This document shows positions 7,805-17,099 of a stretch of DNA of 64,000 bases, piece by piece (position 1 is the stretch's first letter; each line of letters opens with the position of its first letter). The stretch covers positions 248,001 through 312,000 of the forward strand of contig NZ_BMXJ01000008.1 of NCBI RefSeq assembly GCF_014651695.1. Direction: 5' to 3'. The DNA comes from Nocardiopsis terrae. Lineage in GTDB: Bacteria > Actinomycetota > Actinomycetes > Streptosporangiales > Streptosporangiaceae. The position numbers and the translations under genes were made by a program. The notes below the pieces were generated by a model. That model was not told the DNA's origin. It ran no database searches and saw nothing but the letters and a program-made list of their open reading frames with translations.

Positions 7805-7945
7805 GGCCGTTTCGGGACGGGTTCGGGTCGGGGGTGCACGGGCGTGAACCCTCGCCGCATCGGTGAGTGACGGGATGGGCGGTACACACTCACCCGCCCG
7901 GGTTGTGGGTCCCGTGCACCCTCCGGTGCACCCCCGACAACGCAA

Positions 7946-7985
7946 AAGCCCCTGACCCTTGCGCGTTTGCGCTGGTCAGGGGCTT
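7946..7985. terminator. Hairpin terminator next to the tRNA-His fragment
   Basis: AAGCCCCTGACC (7946-7957) pairs perfectly with GGTCAGGGGCTT (7974-7985) and is flanked by A and T residues. Its position just beyond the tRNA-His 3' fragment is what would be expected of the original terminator of the tRNA gene. Confidence 0.7.
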
Positions 7986-7989
7986 GAGC

Positions 7990-8015
7990 CTCTGGGGTGA
8001 GTGACGGGACTTGAA
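7990..8015. other. 26-bp copy of the tRNA-His 3' end (candidate att site, left)
   Basis: Identical over 26 bases to 26917-26942 in the same orientation. The shared sequence covers the T-loop, acceptor 3' strand, discriminator and CCA of tRNA-His plus four bases beyond. The rest of the tRNA is absent here. This is the usual footprint of tyrosine-integrase insertion at a tRNA 3' end. Confidence 0.75.
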
Positions 8016-8245
8016 TGCTGGTGGGGGAGTGGTATGACCTGCGGTGATGCGAGAACTCGCAGGTAGGGGCGGAGGTGGGTGCTCGGTTGTGCCGCGTTGC
8101 TCTGGGTTCCGCTGGGAGGGGTGCACCCTCCGGGTGCACACCTTCGGCCCGTTTGGTGCACCCTCACGGGTGCACCAGTGGGTCGGTGGAGAACGATGGT
8201 GCTCCGCGAGATTTTCGTCTGTAGCTTGGAAGGCTTCTGTCCGAG

Positions 8246-8968
8246 TCATGCCCACTGCTCCTGTGCGAGTGGCGCATTATTTAGCTGGTCGCGGAGGCTC
8301 CGCCAATTCGGCATGAACTTATCCATGAGTCTAGTGAAGCGAGCGCCGTGGTTGCGTTCGAGGTGATGCATCATCTCGTGGACAACGACGTACTCCAGGC
8401 AGTATGGGTTCTTCTTGGCGAGCTCAACATTGAACCAGATATGTCCGGTCTCGCGATTGCATGATCCCCACTTGGTCTTCATGCGCCTGATGCTCCACCG
8501 TGGCACTGACACGTCCAGCACCCGCTCCCACTTGGCGATGAGATCCGGGACGACCCGCCGCAACTGCCCCCGGTACCACTGGTCCAGCAACTCACGCCGC
8601 CGTTCGGCCGAGGTGCCATCTGGCGCGTACAACACGAGCCGATCGCCGTCCACCTCGAAATGGGCCCGCCCGGGGCGCTCCACCACCTTGAGGCGGCGGC
8701 GAGCGCCCCACACATAGTGCGTCTCACCCGGCACCATCTCCCGTGTCGTCTGGCGATCGGCTGAGCGAAGCTGTTCGCGCTGACGCTTGATCCATGGAAG
8801 CCGTTGGATCACCGCTAGTCGGACACGCTCATCGTCAAAGTGAAGGGGGGCGGCCACCCGCACTCGGCCCAAAGGCGGGTAGACGCCGATATGCAGATTC
8901 TTGATGTCCTTGTATACGACATCGATGTTGATGCCGATAATCGTCAGGCGAGTACTAACGATACTCAT
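8246..8968 (-). CDS. YgjP-like (DUF45) zinc metallopeptidase
   Basis: A 240-residue protein of the YgjP/M48-like family. The zinc motif HEMMHHLERNHG lies near residue 195, preceded by KTKWGSCNRETGHIWFN, the family signature with WGS. The N-terminal half is the beta-rich domain (RVRVAAPLHFDDERVRLAV). The start (8968) overlaps the 3' end of hsdR by 14 bases, so it is the last gene of the restriction operon. Genes of this type are frequently found attached to type I restriction operons; their role there is not established. Regulated turnover of a restriction subunit is one possibility (inference). Confidence 0.85.
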   Translation of the reverse strand: MSIVSTRLTIIGINIDVVYKDIKNLHIGVYPPLGRVRVAAPLHFDDERVRLAVIQRLPWIKRQREQLRSADRQTTREMVPGETHYVWGARRRLKVVERPGRAHFEVDGDRLVLYAPDGTSAERRRELLDQWYRGQLRRVVPDLIAKWERVLDVSVPRWSIRRMKTKWGSCNRETGHIWFNVELAKKNPYCLEYVVVHEMMHHLERNHGARFTRLMDKFMPNWRSLRDQLNNAPLAQEQWA

Positions 8969-11900
8969 TGCGTGATTTGATCAGATTCATCAGTTCGTCG
9001 ATCCGGTCGAAGTCTTCGGGGAGCTCTCGGACGATGGCTCGCTTGACCTTCTTTTCCTTGATCTTATTTCCGACCCAGGAGTCCGGCTTGGTATGCCTGA
9101 CGGTCACGTCGACCTTGATGGCAATGTCGATAAATGGGTGGAAGAAGTCCACCAAGGCTCTTCGCGCGCTGTTGTCGGCCCACTCAGGGTACCTGGTATC
9201 CGACTCCCCCTTGCCGAGGTTGGCCGCGTGTTCCACCAGTGCCGTGAGATACTCCTCGTACTCCAAGGCCCCCTGGCGTCTCTCCTCCAGGATGCCGTCG
9301 AGCAGCGCGGACATCTTGTCGTAGTACTTCGGGTTCATCGCGCGCTCGTCGATGATGAGCTTGCGCATATTGTTGGTGATCGTCTCCGCCACCGCTTCGG
9401 GGTTGCGCTTGATGCCGTCGGGAAGCTTGTTGAGCGCACCGGCCCCCATCTCGACAATCAACCCGATGAGCCCGGTTTCCTGGAGGTCCGAGACCACCTG
9501 GGAGGGCTGGGCGCTGATGTAGCTGTTGAGCAGGTGACGCATGCCGGCCTCGTACTGCTTGAAGTCGACATTCTCGCCAGCGCCGAGCTTGACCTCGGCC
9601 CGGACGTTGGCATAGTGCTCGATCTCGCCCCTGATCTCGGCGGCCTCACTATCGCTATAGCCAGCGGCTGACATCTCATTGGCGAGGTTGCCGTACGCTC
9701 GGGTCAGAGCCGAGACCGCCTTGTAGAGCTCGACCCGCTTGGGCTCGTTGGCCTTGAGCTGTTCGGCGTTTCCCTGCTCAACGGCACAGAAGTACCGCTG
9801 GTACTGAAGGGTTCCCTTGGGGGGTTTGACCGGCTCACACAGGGCCCGTACCTTCTCCAGGGACTCATCGAGGGCCTCCCGGGCCTGGGTGATCCGGTCG
9901 GACAGCAGCCCCTCGATGTCCTTCTTCTCGTAGCCCTCCAGAGCACCGCCAGTGTAGTTGGTGATCGCCGACTCCAACGAGTTGAACAGGTCGCGGTAGT
10001 CGACGATGTACCCGTAGTCCTTGTCATCACCGTCGAGGCGGTTGACCCGGCAGATCGCCTGGAACAGGCCGTGGTCACGCATCTTCTTGTCGATGTAGAG
10101 GTAGGTCGCGCTCGGAGCGTCGAAGCCGGTCAGAAGCTTGTCGACGACGATGAGCAGACGCATCTGCCCGGGATCATCGAGGAAACGCTTCTTGACCTCC
10201 TCCTCGAACCGCGCGACCTTGTGCATCGCCACGTCGGCCGGTTCGTCGAAGTGGTCGGCGAGCATCTGCCGATAGATCTGGTATTGGCGCAGGCGCTCGG
10301 TGGCGCCGTGACCGGAGTCCTCCTTGGAGATGTCGCCCGCCTGCGGGGCATAGGAGGTGACGACCGCGCACTTGCCCTTGAACCCGGCCTGAGAGAACAG
10401 CTCGTAGAACTTGCACGCCTGGTAGATGCTCGAACAGACGAGCATCGCGTTGCCGCGGCCATCGGACAGACGTGGCTTGGTTTCCATGTCGAGCAGGATG
10501 TCGCTGACGATCTGCCGGATACGTGGCTCGGAGCTGGCCACCTTCTGCATGGTGCCCCAGCGCTTCTTGAGCTCGGCGCGAGACAGGTCCGTCATGCCCT
10601 TGGTTTTGGCCTCGAACCATCTGTCCACATGCTCATGCGAGGTCAGCTCCTGATCGATGTTGCGCGCCTCGTAACGCAGGTCCAGCACAACACCGTCGGC
10701 CACGGCCTCGTTGAACTTGTAGATGTGGATGAAGCTGCCGAAGCGCTCCATCGTGGTGCTCTTGTCCGCCTTGAGTAGCGGTGTGCCAGTGAAGCCGACG
10801 AACATCGCGCCTGGCAGAAGATCCTTCATCGCGTCGTGCATCTTGCCGGACTGGGTCCGGTGGGCCTCGTCAACGAAGACGAAGATGTTGCCCTTGGCAT
10901 GGAAGTCCTTGGGGACGGTCGTGCTCAGCTCACGGAGGAAGGCATCCTCATCCTGGCCGGAGGCGGTCCCGTTCTCGCCCTCCCGGAACTTGTGCACCAG
11001 CGAGCAGATCAGCCACTTCTCGTTGGAGTTGAGGGTGGCCAGCATGTCGGCGGCGCTTTTGGTGCGGTAGATCGACTCGCTGACCCCTCGGAAGACCTTC
11101 TCGATCTGGTCGTCGAGCTCGGTGCGGTCGGTGATGATCAGCACGCGGGCGTCCTGCTGATTCTCACGAATCCACTTAGCCAGCCACACCATGGTCAAGG
11201 ACTTGCCAGAACCCTGGGTGTGCCAGATGATGCCGCCCTCGCGTTTGGCGATGCGCGCCTGTGCGGCCTTGACCCCGAAGTACTGGTTGTGACGGCAGGT
11301 CTTCTTCTGCCCCGCATCGAAGACCATGAAGTCATGCATCAGCTCCAGCAGGCGCTCCTTCGAGCACAACTGGGTCAAGGCGCGGTCAAGCGGGTTGTCG
11401 ATGTCAGAGGTCTCACGCCAGGCCAGCCAGTACTTCTCCGGCGTGTCGATGGCGCTGTAGCGCAGCCCCTCCACGTCGTTTCCTGCCATGACGAACTGCA
11501 CCGTGCTGAAGAACGACCGGATGAAGTCGGGGCTCTGGTTCCCGTAGCTTTGCCGGATACCTTCGGAGACACCGACCTTCGAACGCTTCAGCTCAATCGT
11601 GCCCAGGGCGATGCCGTTGACGTAGAGGACGATGTCCGGACGCTTGGTGTTGTGGCCGCGCACCGTGACTTCCTCGGCCAGCGCGAAGTCGTTGGCCTCC
11701 GGACGCTCCCAGTCGATGAGCCACACCGTTTCCGTCCGCTCGCCCACGCTGGGCTTGACCTTCACCCCATAGCGCAGGAGCCCGTAGACGTCGCGGTTAG
11801 CCTCGTACAGGTCACGGCCGCCACCGAGGGCGGCGTCTTTCCTGAGCTTGTCGATCGCCTTGTTGATGAGGTTGTCGTCATAACCCCGGGAGCGGAGGTT

Positions 11901-12041
11901 ACGAGAGAGGAACTCGACCTCGATGTTGGAGCTGTCATTCCGGTACTCCCAGTTGCCGAGGTAGTCGTAGCCCAACGACTCCTGGAACAACCTGATGACA
12001 CGGTCCTGCGTCTTGCGTTCGACCTGGCCGACGTCGCTCAT
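8955..12041 (-). CDS. hsdR: Type I restriction enzyme, R subunit
   Basis: A 1028-residue HsdR starting at ATG 12041-12039 (ATGA overlap with hsdS). The N-terminal PD-(D/E)xK nuclease is visible as RPDIVLYVNGIALGTIELKR (Asp 136, Glu 150, Lys 152). The helicase domain has Walker A IIWHTQGSGKSLTMVW near residue 275 and DEAH box FVFVDEAHRTQSG near 391, then GFTGTPLL (motif III) and LIVVDKLLTGFDAPSATYLY (motif VI region). Length is normal. It translocates DNA with ATP and cleaves unmethylated DNA at a distance, in complex with HsdM and HsdS. It is the third gene of a tightly packed hsdM-hsdS-hsdR-peptidase operon. Base composition is lower in GC than the flanks. Confidence 0.95.
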   Translation of the reverse strand: MSDVGQVERKTQDRVIRLFQESLGYDYLGNWEYRNDSSNIEVEFLSRNLRSRGYDDNLINKAIDKLRKDAALGGGRDLYEANRDVYGLLRYGVKVKPSVGERTETVWLIDWERPEANDFALAEEVTVRGHNTKRPDIVLYVNGIALGTIELKRSKVGVSEGIRQSYGNQSPDFIRSFFSTVQFVMAGNDVEGLRYSAIDTPEKYWLAWRETSDIDNPLDRALTQLCSKERLLELMHDFMVFDAGQKKTCRHNQYFGVKAAQARIAKREGGIIWHTQGSGKSLTMVWLAKWIRENQQDARVLIITDRTELDDQIEKVFRGVSESIYRTKSAADMLATLNSNEKWLICSLVHKFREGENGTASGQDEDAFLRELSTTVPKDFHAKGNIFVFVDEAHRTQSGKMHDAMKDLLPGAMFVGFTGTPLLKADKSTTMERFGSFIHIYKFNEAVADGVVLDLRYEARNIDQELTSHEHVDRWFEAKTKGMTDLSRAELKKRWGTMQKVASSEPRIRQIVSDILLDMETKPRLSDGRGNAMLVCSSIYQACKFYELFSQAGFKGKCAVVTSYAPQAGDISKEDSGHGATERLRQYQIYRQMLADHFDEPADVAMHKVARFEEEVKKRFLDDPGQMRLLIVVDKLLTGFDAPSATYLYIDKKMRDHGLFQAICRVNRLDGDDKDYGYIVDYRDLFNSLESAITNYTGGALEGYEKKDIEGLLSDRITQAREALDESLEKVRALCEPVKPPKGTLQYQRYFCAVEQGNAEQLKANEPKRVELYKAVSALTRAYGNLANEMSAAGYSDSEAAEIRGEIEHYANVRAEVKLGAGENVDFKQYEAGMRHLLNSYISAQPSQVVSDLQETGLIGLIVEMGAGALNKLPDGIKRNPEAVAETITNNMRKLIIDERAMNPKYYDKMSALLDGILEERRQGALEYEEYLTALVEHAANLGKGESDTRYPEWADNSARRALVDFFHPFIDIAIKVDVTVRHTKPDSWVGNKIKEKKVKRAIVRELPEDFDRIDELMNLIKSRNEYR

Positions 12042-13252
12042 ACTGTGTTCTCCTTTACGGGTAGGCGTGTGCGGCCAGTCAGAAGCTCTTGCAGCATGCC
12101 CTGTTTGATCGCTTGCATCTTGCAAAGCAAACGATCAAGAGCCTCAATCTGGCGATCAGTTGAGTCAACAGCCGTGACAATCTTGCGTTGGGTAGCCTCA
12201 TCTGGAAGCCAAATGGGAAGTCGCTTTAGTAGTTGTGTATTTAGTACACCAGTTCCACTTCCAGCCGATGACACCAGATCGAGCACTTGGGTACTTCGCG
12301 CCTGAATCGCGTACAAGAGGTATTCGGGTAGGATGCCAGCCTTGGGGATCAGCGCCTTAACATCTTGGTTGAAACTGACCGGGCGAGTCGCCATCCCGAT
12401 GCGGGCCTCACGATGCAAAGCCATTCCACGTACGAGGACAAGAGTTGCGCCAGTCGGAGCGAGTTTGCTGCCAGCGTGTAGTCCAGCCTCCGTGAGATTC
12501 TTATCGGATTCGTGCACGCGTGAATTCTTAAGAGTTGCTGCACTTATCCACGGGATCGTCCCACCCCAGTAGGTCGGATTATTGCGGTCCGGCGTCCCGC
12601 CTGACAGCCAGTTCGTAATCACCCCAAGGGTAGCTTCGCTCCCAGGGATCGGTGAACTCGTGAAGGTGATCTTTCCGGTCAGGAGTTGCTGCAGCATGCC
12701 CTGCTTGATCGCTTGCTTCTTGGCGATCATCCGTTCGATGGCAGCGATCAGATCGTCGACATCTGCCATTGTTTCGGCGATCGCATCCTGTGTAGCGATG
12801 TCCGGCAGAGGAATCGGAAGCTGTGCGTACTCACGCCCATTGATGCCCGGTTGACCGCTCCGAACCGATGTCCGAGTGACCCAGTCCCAATATTCCTTAC
12901 TCTGCGTAAAGAGTGCTAGGTATTTCGGATTGAGTAAATTAGGGTCCGGCGCGACGTTGATCAAGAATCCGGCATAGACGAGTTCGCCGTCACGCGAATC
13001 ATACAGATAGGATTTGCCAACACTGGCGCCGGTCCGCGCAAAGACCAGCTCCCCCGGGGTCAACCGGTAATTCTCTGCGCTCGCGTGAACGACCCCAACC
13101 TTGGGGTTAGGCGTGAAGCGACCTGAATCATCGATGTCGGTAATCCGGACATACGTAGGAATATCTGGGGCCAGTGGGACGGCCGCTGCGTTGACGCCAT
13201 AGCGAGGTGGGCGCCGGAGCAGCTGGCCAAGTGCCTTGCGTTCCGTAGCCAC
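12038..13252 (-). CDS. hsdS: Type I restriction enzyme, S (specificity) subunit
   Basis: A 404-residue HsdS starting at GTG 13252-13250, two bases after hsdM. It has two target-recognition domains, each followed by a conserved helical repeat: IERMIAKKQAIKQGMLQQLL near residue 180 and LDRLLCKMQAIKQGMLQELL near 385. These spacer helices dock to HsdM and set the distance between the two half-sites. The target domains are the most AT-rich coding sequence in the window (including stretches such as ATTTCGGATTGAGTAAATTA near 12920), as expected for horizontally exchanged specificity modules. Confidence 0.93.
   Translation of the reverse strand: MATERKALGQLLRRPPRYGVNAAAVPLAPDIPTYVRITDIDDSGRFTPNPKVGVVHASAENYRLTPGELVFARTGASVGKSYLYDSRDGELVYAGFLINVAPDPNLLNPKYLALFTQSKEYWDWVTRTSVRSGQPGINGREYAQLPIPLPDIATQDAIAETMADVDDLIAAIERMIAKKQAIKQGMLQQLLTGKITFTSSPIPGSEATLGVITNWLSGGTPDRNNPTYWGGTIPWISAATLKNSRVHESDKNLTEAGLHAGSKLAPTGATLVLVRGMALHREARIGMATRPVSFNQDVKALIPKAGILPEYLLYAIQARSTQVLDLVSSAGSGTGVLNTQLLKRLPIWLPDEATQRKIVTAVDSTDRQIEALDRLLCKMQAIKQGMLQELLTGRTRLPVKENTV
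12088..12722. repeat. Paired spacer repeats inside hsdS
   Basis: The two helical repeats of HsdS are also near-identical DNA: GCAGCATGCCCTG and TTGATCGCTTGC occur at about 12091-12118 and 12691-12718 with few mismatches. They are in direct orientation about 600 bases apart, so recombination between them could delete or swap a recognition domain. Confidence 0.7.
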
Positions 13253-13254
13253 GA

Positions 13255-15687
13255 TCAGACGACCCCCATATCTGCCAAGTGTCCGGCTATCTTGGATTCC
13301 AGTTTCTCTAGTTCGGCATCGAGGGTTTCGACTGTCTCGGCGTAGCGCTCGCCAAGCTCCTGGATCCGTGCGACAAGATCGAGCGTCAGTGCGTTGGCTT
13401 CGCTAGTGATGCGATCGCGGAGCGTGGCCGCCCACTTGTCGTCGAGTACGAGTTGCTTGATATCGGGCAGGTTGAGGTCGCCGTACTTCTTCAGGATCGC
13501 CAGGTCGAGGGCGGCCTGGGCCTCCTTCGCGGTCTTCTTGGCCTGGGCTTCCTCGTTGTACAGCTTGACCACATGCTGGAGCGCCTCGATCTCCTCGGGG
13601 TCGGCCTTCTCGTGCCGTGCCACCTTGAGCTGGGCCGTAGCCAGGGCCTTGGAGATCTTGCCATCATCCATCGCCTCGGCGAGAAGCCCGTCCTCGACTA
13701 CGTGCTCCTCGGTATACTCCTCGACGGCGCGGCTGGCTTCCTCAACCACCGTGTTCAACCTGTTCACTTCAGCCTGCTCGTCGGTGAAGTACCGGGCGAT
13801 GACGAGCGCGGGGGGGATGAGGTCCATCTTGTACTTGACGGCCTTGCGCCCCGAACCAACAACCAGGTCTGGTGACTCGGATAGCTTGCGCTCCTTGTCC
13901 TCGATGGCCTGGCGGGGCATGGCAGCATCCCGCCATCCCTCGTTCATGACGAGGAAGACGTCATCGTGCATGACGCCATGCCAGTACGTCATGAGTTGCT
14001 CGTACACGTCGTACTCGTCGAGCAGAGGGGTGTCCTTGAACCGGGCCAGCAGGTCCTCGCTGATGTGGGAGATCAGGTTCTTGGGGACGGTGTCGGCGTT
14101 CAGCGCCTGAAGGATCGGCCGGTGGTCGGCGAACCAGCTCGCCACTTGCCCGCGCACCTCGGCGGCGAACTTCTGGAACTCGTCGAAGTCCAGAATGGTC
14201 TGTTGCACCTCGCCCACATCGACCGCCAGGTCGCTGTAGCCGGGGCGGTTCGGCTTGAAGAGCGTGCCGCGAAGGCTCGGAAACGCCCCCCAATACCTGT
14301 TGAGCGCGTCCAGGTCGCGGTTCGGGATGCCGCCGCGCAGGTGGGCGCCGAGGTCCTGGATGTCCTCCGGCTCGGAGGAATCGATGTAACGCGGGATGTT
14401 GAGATTGTAGTCATTCTTTGGATCGGCGATCTCGTGGAGCGGCACCATGCGCGAGTAGCGCTCGACCTCGGTCCGCTTGTTGAAAACGTCGACGACCTTG
14501 TGGATGTCCTGGTTGCGGAGGCGGTTCTTGTTGCCGTCCTTGATGAACCCCTTGGAGGCGTCGATCATGAACACGCCAGTCCGCGCCTGGGCATTCTCCT
14601 TGTCGAGGACCACGATGCAGGCTGGGATGCCGGTGCCATAGAAGAGGTTGGCCGGCAGGCCGATGATGCCCTTGATGTAGCCGCGACGCAGGAGCTCCTT
14701 GCGGATGACGGCTTCGGCGTTAGCGCGGAAGAGCACGCCGTGCGGAAGGATGACCGCCGCCTTGCCGTTGCTCTTGAGGGACTTGAGAATGTGTAGGAGG
14801 AAGGCGTAATCGCCGTTCTTCTCCGGCGGGCGACCGAACTCGAACCGGCCGTAGTCGTTCTCCAGGCCGTTGCTCCACGACTTGATAGAGAACGGCGGGT
14901 TGGCGACGGCGAAGTCGAAGGTATCTAGCCGGTCACCGTTAGTGAAGTGAGGGCTGGTGATCGTGTCACCCTTGTAGATCCCCGCGTCCTCGTTGCTGTG
15001 GAGGATCATGTTCATCTTGGCCAACGCCCAGGTGGCGTTGTCCTTCTCCTGGCCGTAGATGCTGATGCCTCGCGGCGCCTCCTCGGCCACTTTGAGTAGC
15101 AGCGATCCTGAGCCGCAGGTGGGGTCATAGACCGTATCGTCCTGCGCGGTGTCCGGCCCGATGCCGACGATCTTGGCCAGGACGCGCGAGACCTCGGCCG
15201 GGGTGTAGAACTGGCCCTTGGACTTGCCGGACTCGGTGGCGAAGTGCCGCATCAGGTACTCGTAGGCGTCCCCGAGCAGGTCGTCTCCCCCAGCGCGGCT
15301 GCCCCGGAAGTCCAGGTCAGCGAAGATCGCCACGAGTTTGGAGAGGCGGTCCTGCATCTCCTGGCCCTTGCCGAGCTTCTCCTCGTCGTTGAAGTTGGCG
15401 GCGTCGAAGACCGTCACCAGCTGGTTGGCCTCGGCGAGCCTGGCGATGATCTTGTTGATCTTGTCGCCGATCTCCTTGTCGCCCTTGAGCGCGACGATGT
15501 CGTCGAAGGAGCCGCGCGGGGGCACCTCGATCAGGGCGTCTGGCTCGGCCTTGGCCTTGTCCGTCACGTACTTCACGAACAGCAGTGTCAGGATGTAGTC
15601 CTTGTACTGGCTGGCGTCCATGCCGCCGCGAAGCTCGTCACAGCTCTTCCAGAGCGAGCTGTAGAGATCCGACTTCTTGAGGGCCAC
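13255..15687 (-). CDS. hsdM: Type I restriction enzyme, M (methyltransferase) subunit, extended
   Basis: An 810-residue HsdM. Residues 1-130 are the N-terminal helical domain (SSLWKSCDELRGGMDASQYK). The N6-adenine methyltransferase core follows: KGQFYTPAEVSRVLAKIV, motif I DPTCGSGSLLLKVAEE, and motif IV FAVANPPFSIKSW. From about residue 450 there is a long extension with predicted coiled coil (EVNRLNTVVEEASRAVEEYT, LDAELEKLESKIAGHLADMG), making it about 300 residues longer than the common HsdM of about 500. It modifies host DNA and, with HsdS, forms the methylase core. It is the first gene of the operon; the promoter should lie in 15688-15790. Confidence 0.93.
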   Translation of the reverse strand: MALKKSDLYSSLWKSCDELRGGMDASQYKDYILTLLFVKYVTDKAKAEPDALIEVPPRGSFDDIVALKGDKEIGDKINKIIARLAEANQLVTVFDAANFNDEEKLGKGQEMQDRLSKLVAIFADLDFRGSRAGGDDLLGDAYEYLMRHFATESGKSKGQFYTPAEVSRVLAKIVGIGPDTAQDDTVYDPTCGSGSLLLKVAEEAPRGISIYGQEKDNATWALAKMNMILHSNEDAGIYKGDTITSPHFTNGDRLDTFDFAVANPPFSIKSWSNGLENDYGRFEFGRPPEKNGDYAFLLHILKSLKSNGKAAVILPHGVLFRANAEAVIRKELLRRGYIKGIIGLPANLFYGTGIPACIVVLDKENAQARTGVFMIDASKGFIKDGNKNRLRNQDIHKVVDVFNKRTEVERYSRMVPLHEIADPKNDYNLNIPRYIDSSEPEDIQDLGAHLRGGIPNRDLDALNRYWGAFPSLRGTLFKPNRPGYSDLAVDVGEVQQTILDFDEFQKFAAEVRGQVASWFADHRPILQALNADTVPKNLISHISEDLLARFKDTPLLDEYDVYEQLMTYWHGVMHDDVFLVMNEGWRDAAMPRQAIEDKERKLSESPDLVVGSGRKAVKYKMDLIPPALVIARYFTDEQAEVNRLNTVVEEASRAVEEYTEEHVVEDGLLAEAMDDGKISKALATAQLKVARHEKADPEEIEALQHVVKLYNEEAQAKKTAKEAQAALDLAILKKYGDLNLPDIKQLVLDDKWAATLRDRITSEANALTLDLVARIQELGERYAETVETLDAELEKLESKIAGHLADMGVV

Positions 15688-15769
15688 TGGTTTCCTTCTA
15701 TCTGTCGCGCGTCGACTCCCGGCATATGTCTGCGCCGACGTTGCTACTGTCTCGAACGTGTGAACGGGG

Positions 15770-15788
15770 ATGGGCTCGGGGAGCCCAT
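15770..15788. promoter_or_regulatory. Inverted repeat upstream of hsdM
   Basis: ATGGGCTC and GAGCCCAT are exact inverted arms around GGG, 83 bases before the hsdM start. The stretch 15688-15945 has no gene. The repeat may be an operator of the restriction operon or a weak terminator for the regulator gene arriving from the right. Confidence 0.45.
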
Positions 15789-15945
15789 ATCCTCCAACAG
15801 AAGCATGCCATCAAGCGACGACCCTCGTCCCCGCTCTGAGGACGCCTGCTCTGAGCCAGGTGTGAGAGGGCTCTGGTGTGGCCGTCAGCCAGCCGCGATT
15901 TCTGTTCGCTGTGGGGGCAACGCTGCTTGAACCCTCCGTTCCATG

Positions 15946-17099
15946 TCAGATGGTGAGGGAATCAGCAGGTGTGCGGTGTTGCCCAAGATCACGAAGGCGC
16001 GCTATGGCTTCGGCTTGGATCTCCTCGAGCCCGACCGTTCCCGCGCTTCTTACGACGCGTTGAACCTGGTGCGGCAGCCTGTGGCGCACGGCGAGCGACA
16101 GCGCTTTGTCGTACAGAGCGTGTGCGCTGCAGAGGTCCCCCGCAGCCGACAAGGTGTCGGCCGAGGTGACCGCCTCGATGGCCGCCCACTGAGGTGCCGG
16201 AGCTTCCCCCGATCCTGGACGTGACTGAGCCAGTCCCGCTGCCATGGCCGCGCGTCCGATTCCCATCAGGCCCCTCATATGTACCTCTCGCAGGGAGAAG
16301 GGGGCGAAGAGGATCCCGCTGGGCCCCGCCGTGTCCATCAATCGCTCGGCGGCGGTTACGGAGTCGTCAAGCAGGACCGCGTTTCCTTGTTCTCCCGCCG
16401 CGCGGGCGAGGAGGATCAGGGTCTGGCCGCGTTCCTGGCCGTTGCGGGAGAGCTCGGCTGCCTCGGTCAGCCGCGCGATGGCGGCCCCGCCGCGACCCGC
16501 CTTCCTTAGTTCGTTGCCGTGCATCCGCAGCACGTGTCCGAGGAAGGCACCGTCGTCCAGATGCCGCGCGAGCCGAGTGGCCCGGCCTGTCCAGGACGCA
16601 GCGAGGTACAGCCGTTCCTCCGCCAGCGCATGCCCTAACGAAGTGCTGAGGGTCGCTCGCGCACGGGCCTGCCGTAGTCGACCCGCTCCTCCCTCAGACG
16701 GGCCTCCAGCCGGGCCACCAGTGGCCACAGCTCCTCGACTGCCTTAACAGCGCGTCCGGCCTGCCGTGCGATTGCTGCGAGTCGCTCGGTCGACTCCCCG
16801 AACTGGAGCGCGGCGAGGAAGTCGGCGTCCTCCTCGGCCGTGATTTCCAGGGCGTGCGGTGGGATGGCCAGGGCCCGGCTGGCGGGCGACAGCCCTTGAC
16901 GGTCGTTGATGGTGCGCTGTCGCCGCTCCAGCAGGGAGACGTAGGAGGGGTTGTATCCCAGGAGCTCGCCCATTGCCGATTGGGACAAACCGGTCAGCTT
17001 TCGGTAGCAGCGGAGGATCACCGCCAGCTCCCGCGCCTCCAGGACCTGGCGTGCCTCGGGCAGTAGCCAGAGCCAACGGACGGCGGGCGCGGTGTTCAA
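15946..17099 (-). pseudogene. XRE-family regulator with C-terminal TPR-like domain, frameshifted
   Basis: The N-terminal frame likely starts at TTG 17099-17097, overlapping the Nudix stop. It has the HTH (LAVILRCYRKLTGLSQSAMG, ELLGYNPSYVSLLERRQRT) and then a helical linker (LARLEARLREE type), but ends at a TAG near 16637. The second frame picks up at about 16665 as ATLSTSLGHALAEERLYLAA and continues through TPR-like helices (RHLDDGAFLGHVLRMHGNEL) to the stop at 15946. One base shift around 16645-16665 restores a single protein of about 380 residues. This is either a real inactivation or a sequence error. It is coupled to the Nudix gene upstream and divergent from gltX, so it may once have controlled that pair. 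Confidence 0.75.

Larger units (their letters stand above)
7914..8176. repeat. Three GTGCACCC / GGGTGCAC palindromes
   Basis: Inverted repeats with arms GTGCACC(C) and (G)GGTGCAC occur at 7914-7931, 8121-8139 and 8155-8176, each with a short loop. They surround the 26-bp tRNA fragment. The stretch 7610-8245 has no convincing gene. These palindromes, the AbiE operator, leader repeat B, the hairpin and the tRNA fragment are all I can name in it. Confidence 0.65.

Noticed and set aside
7914..8176. CRISPR or integron-like array from the GTGCACCC palindromes
   Set aside because: Only three copies with irregular spacing and no cas or integron integrase gene.
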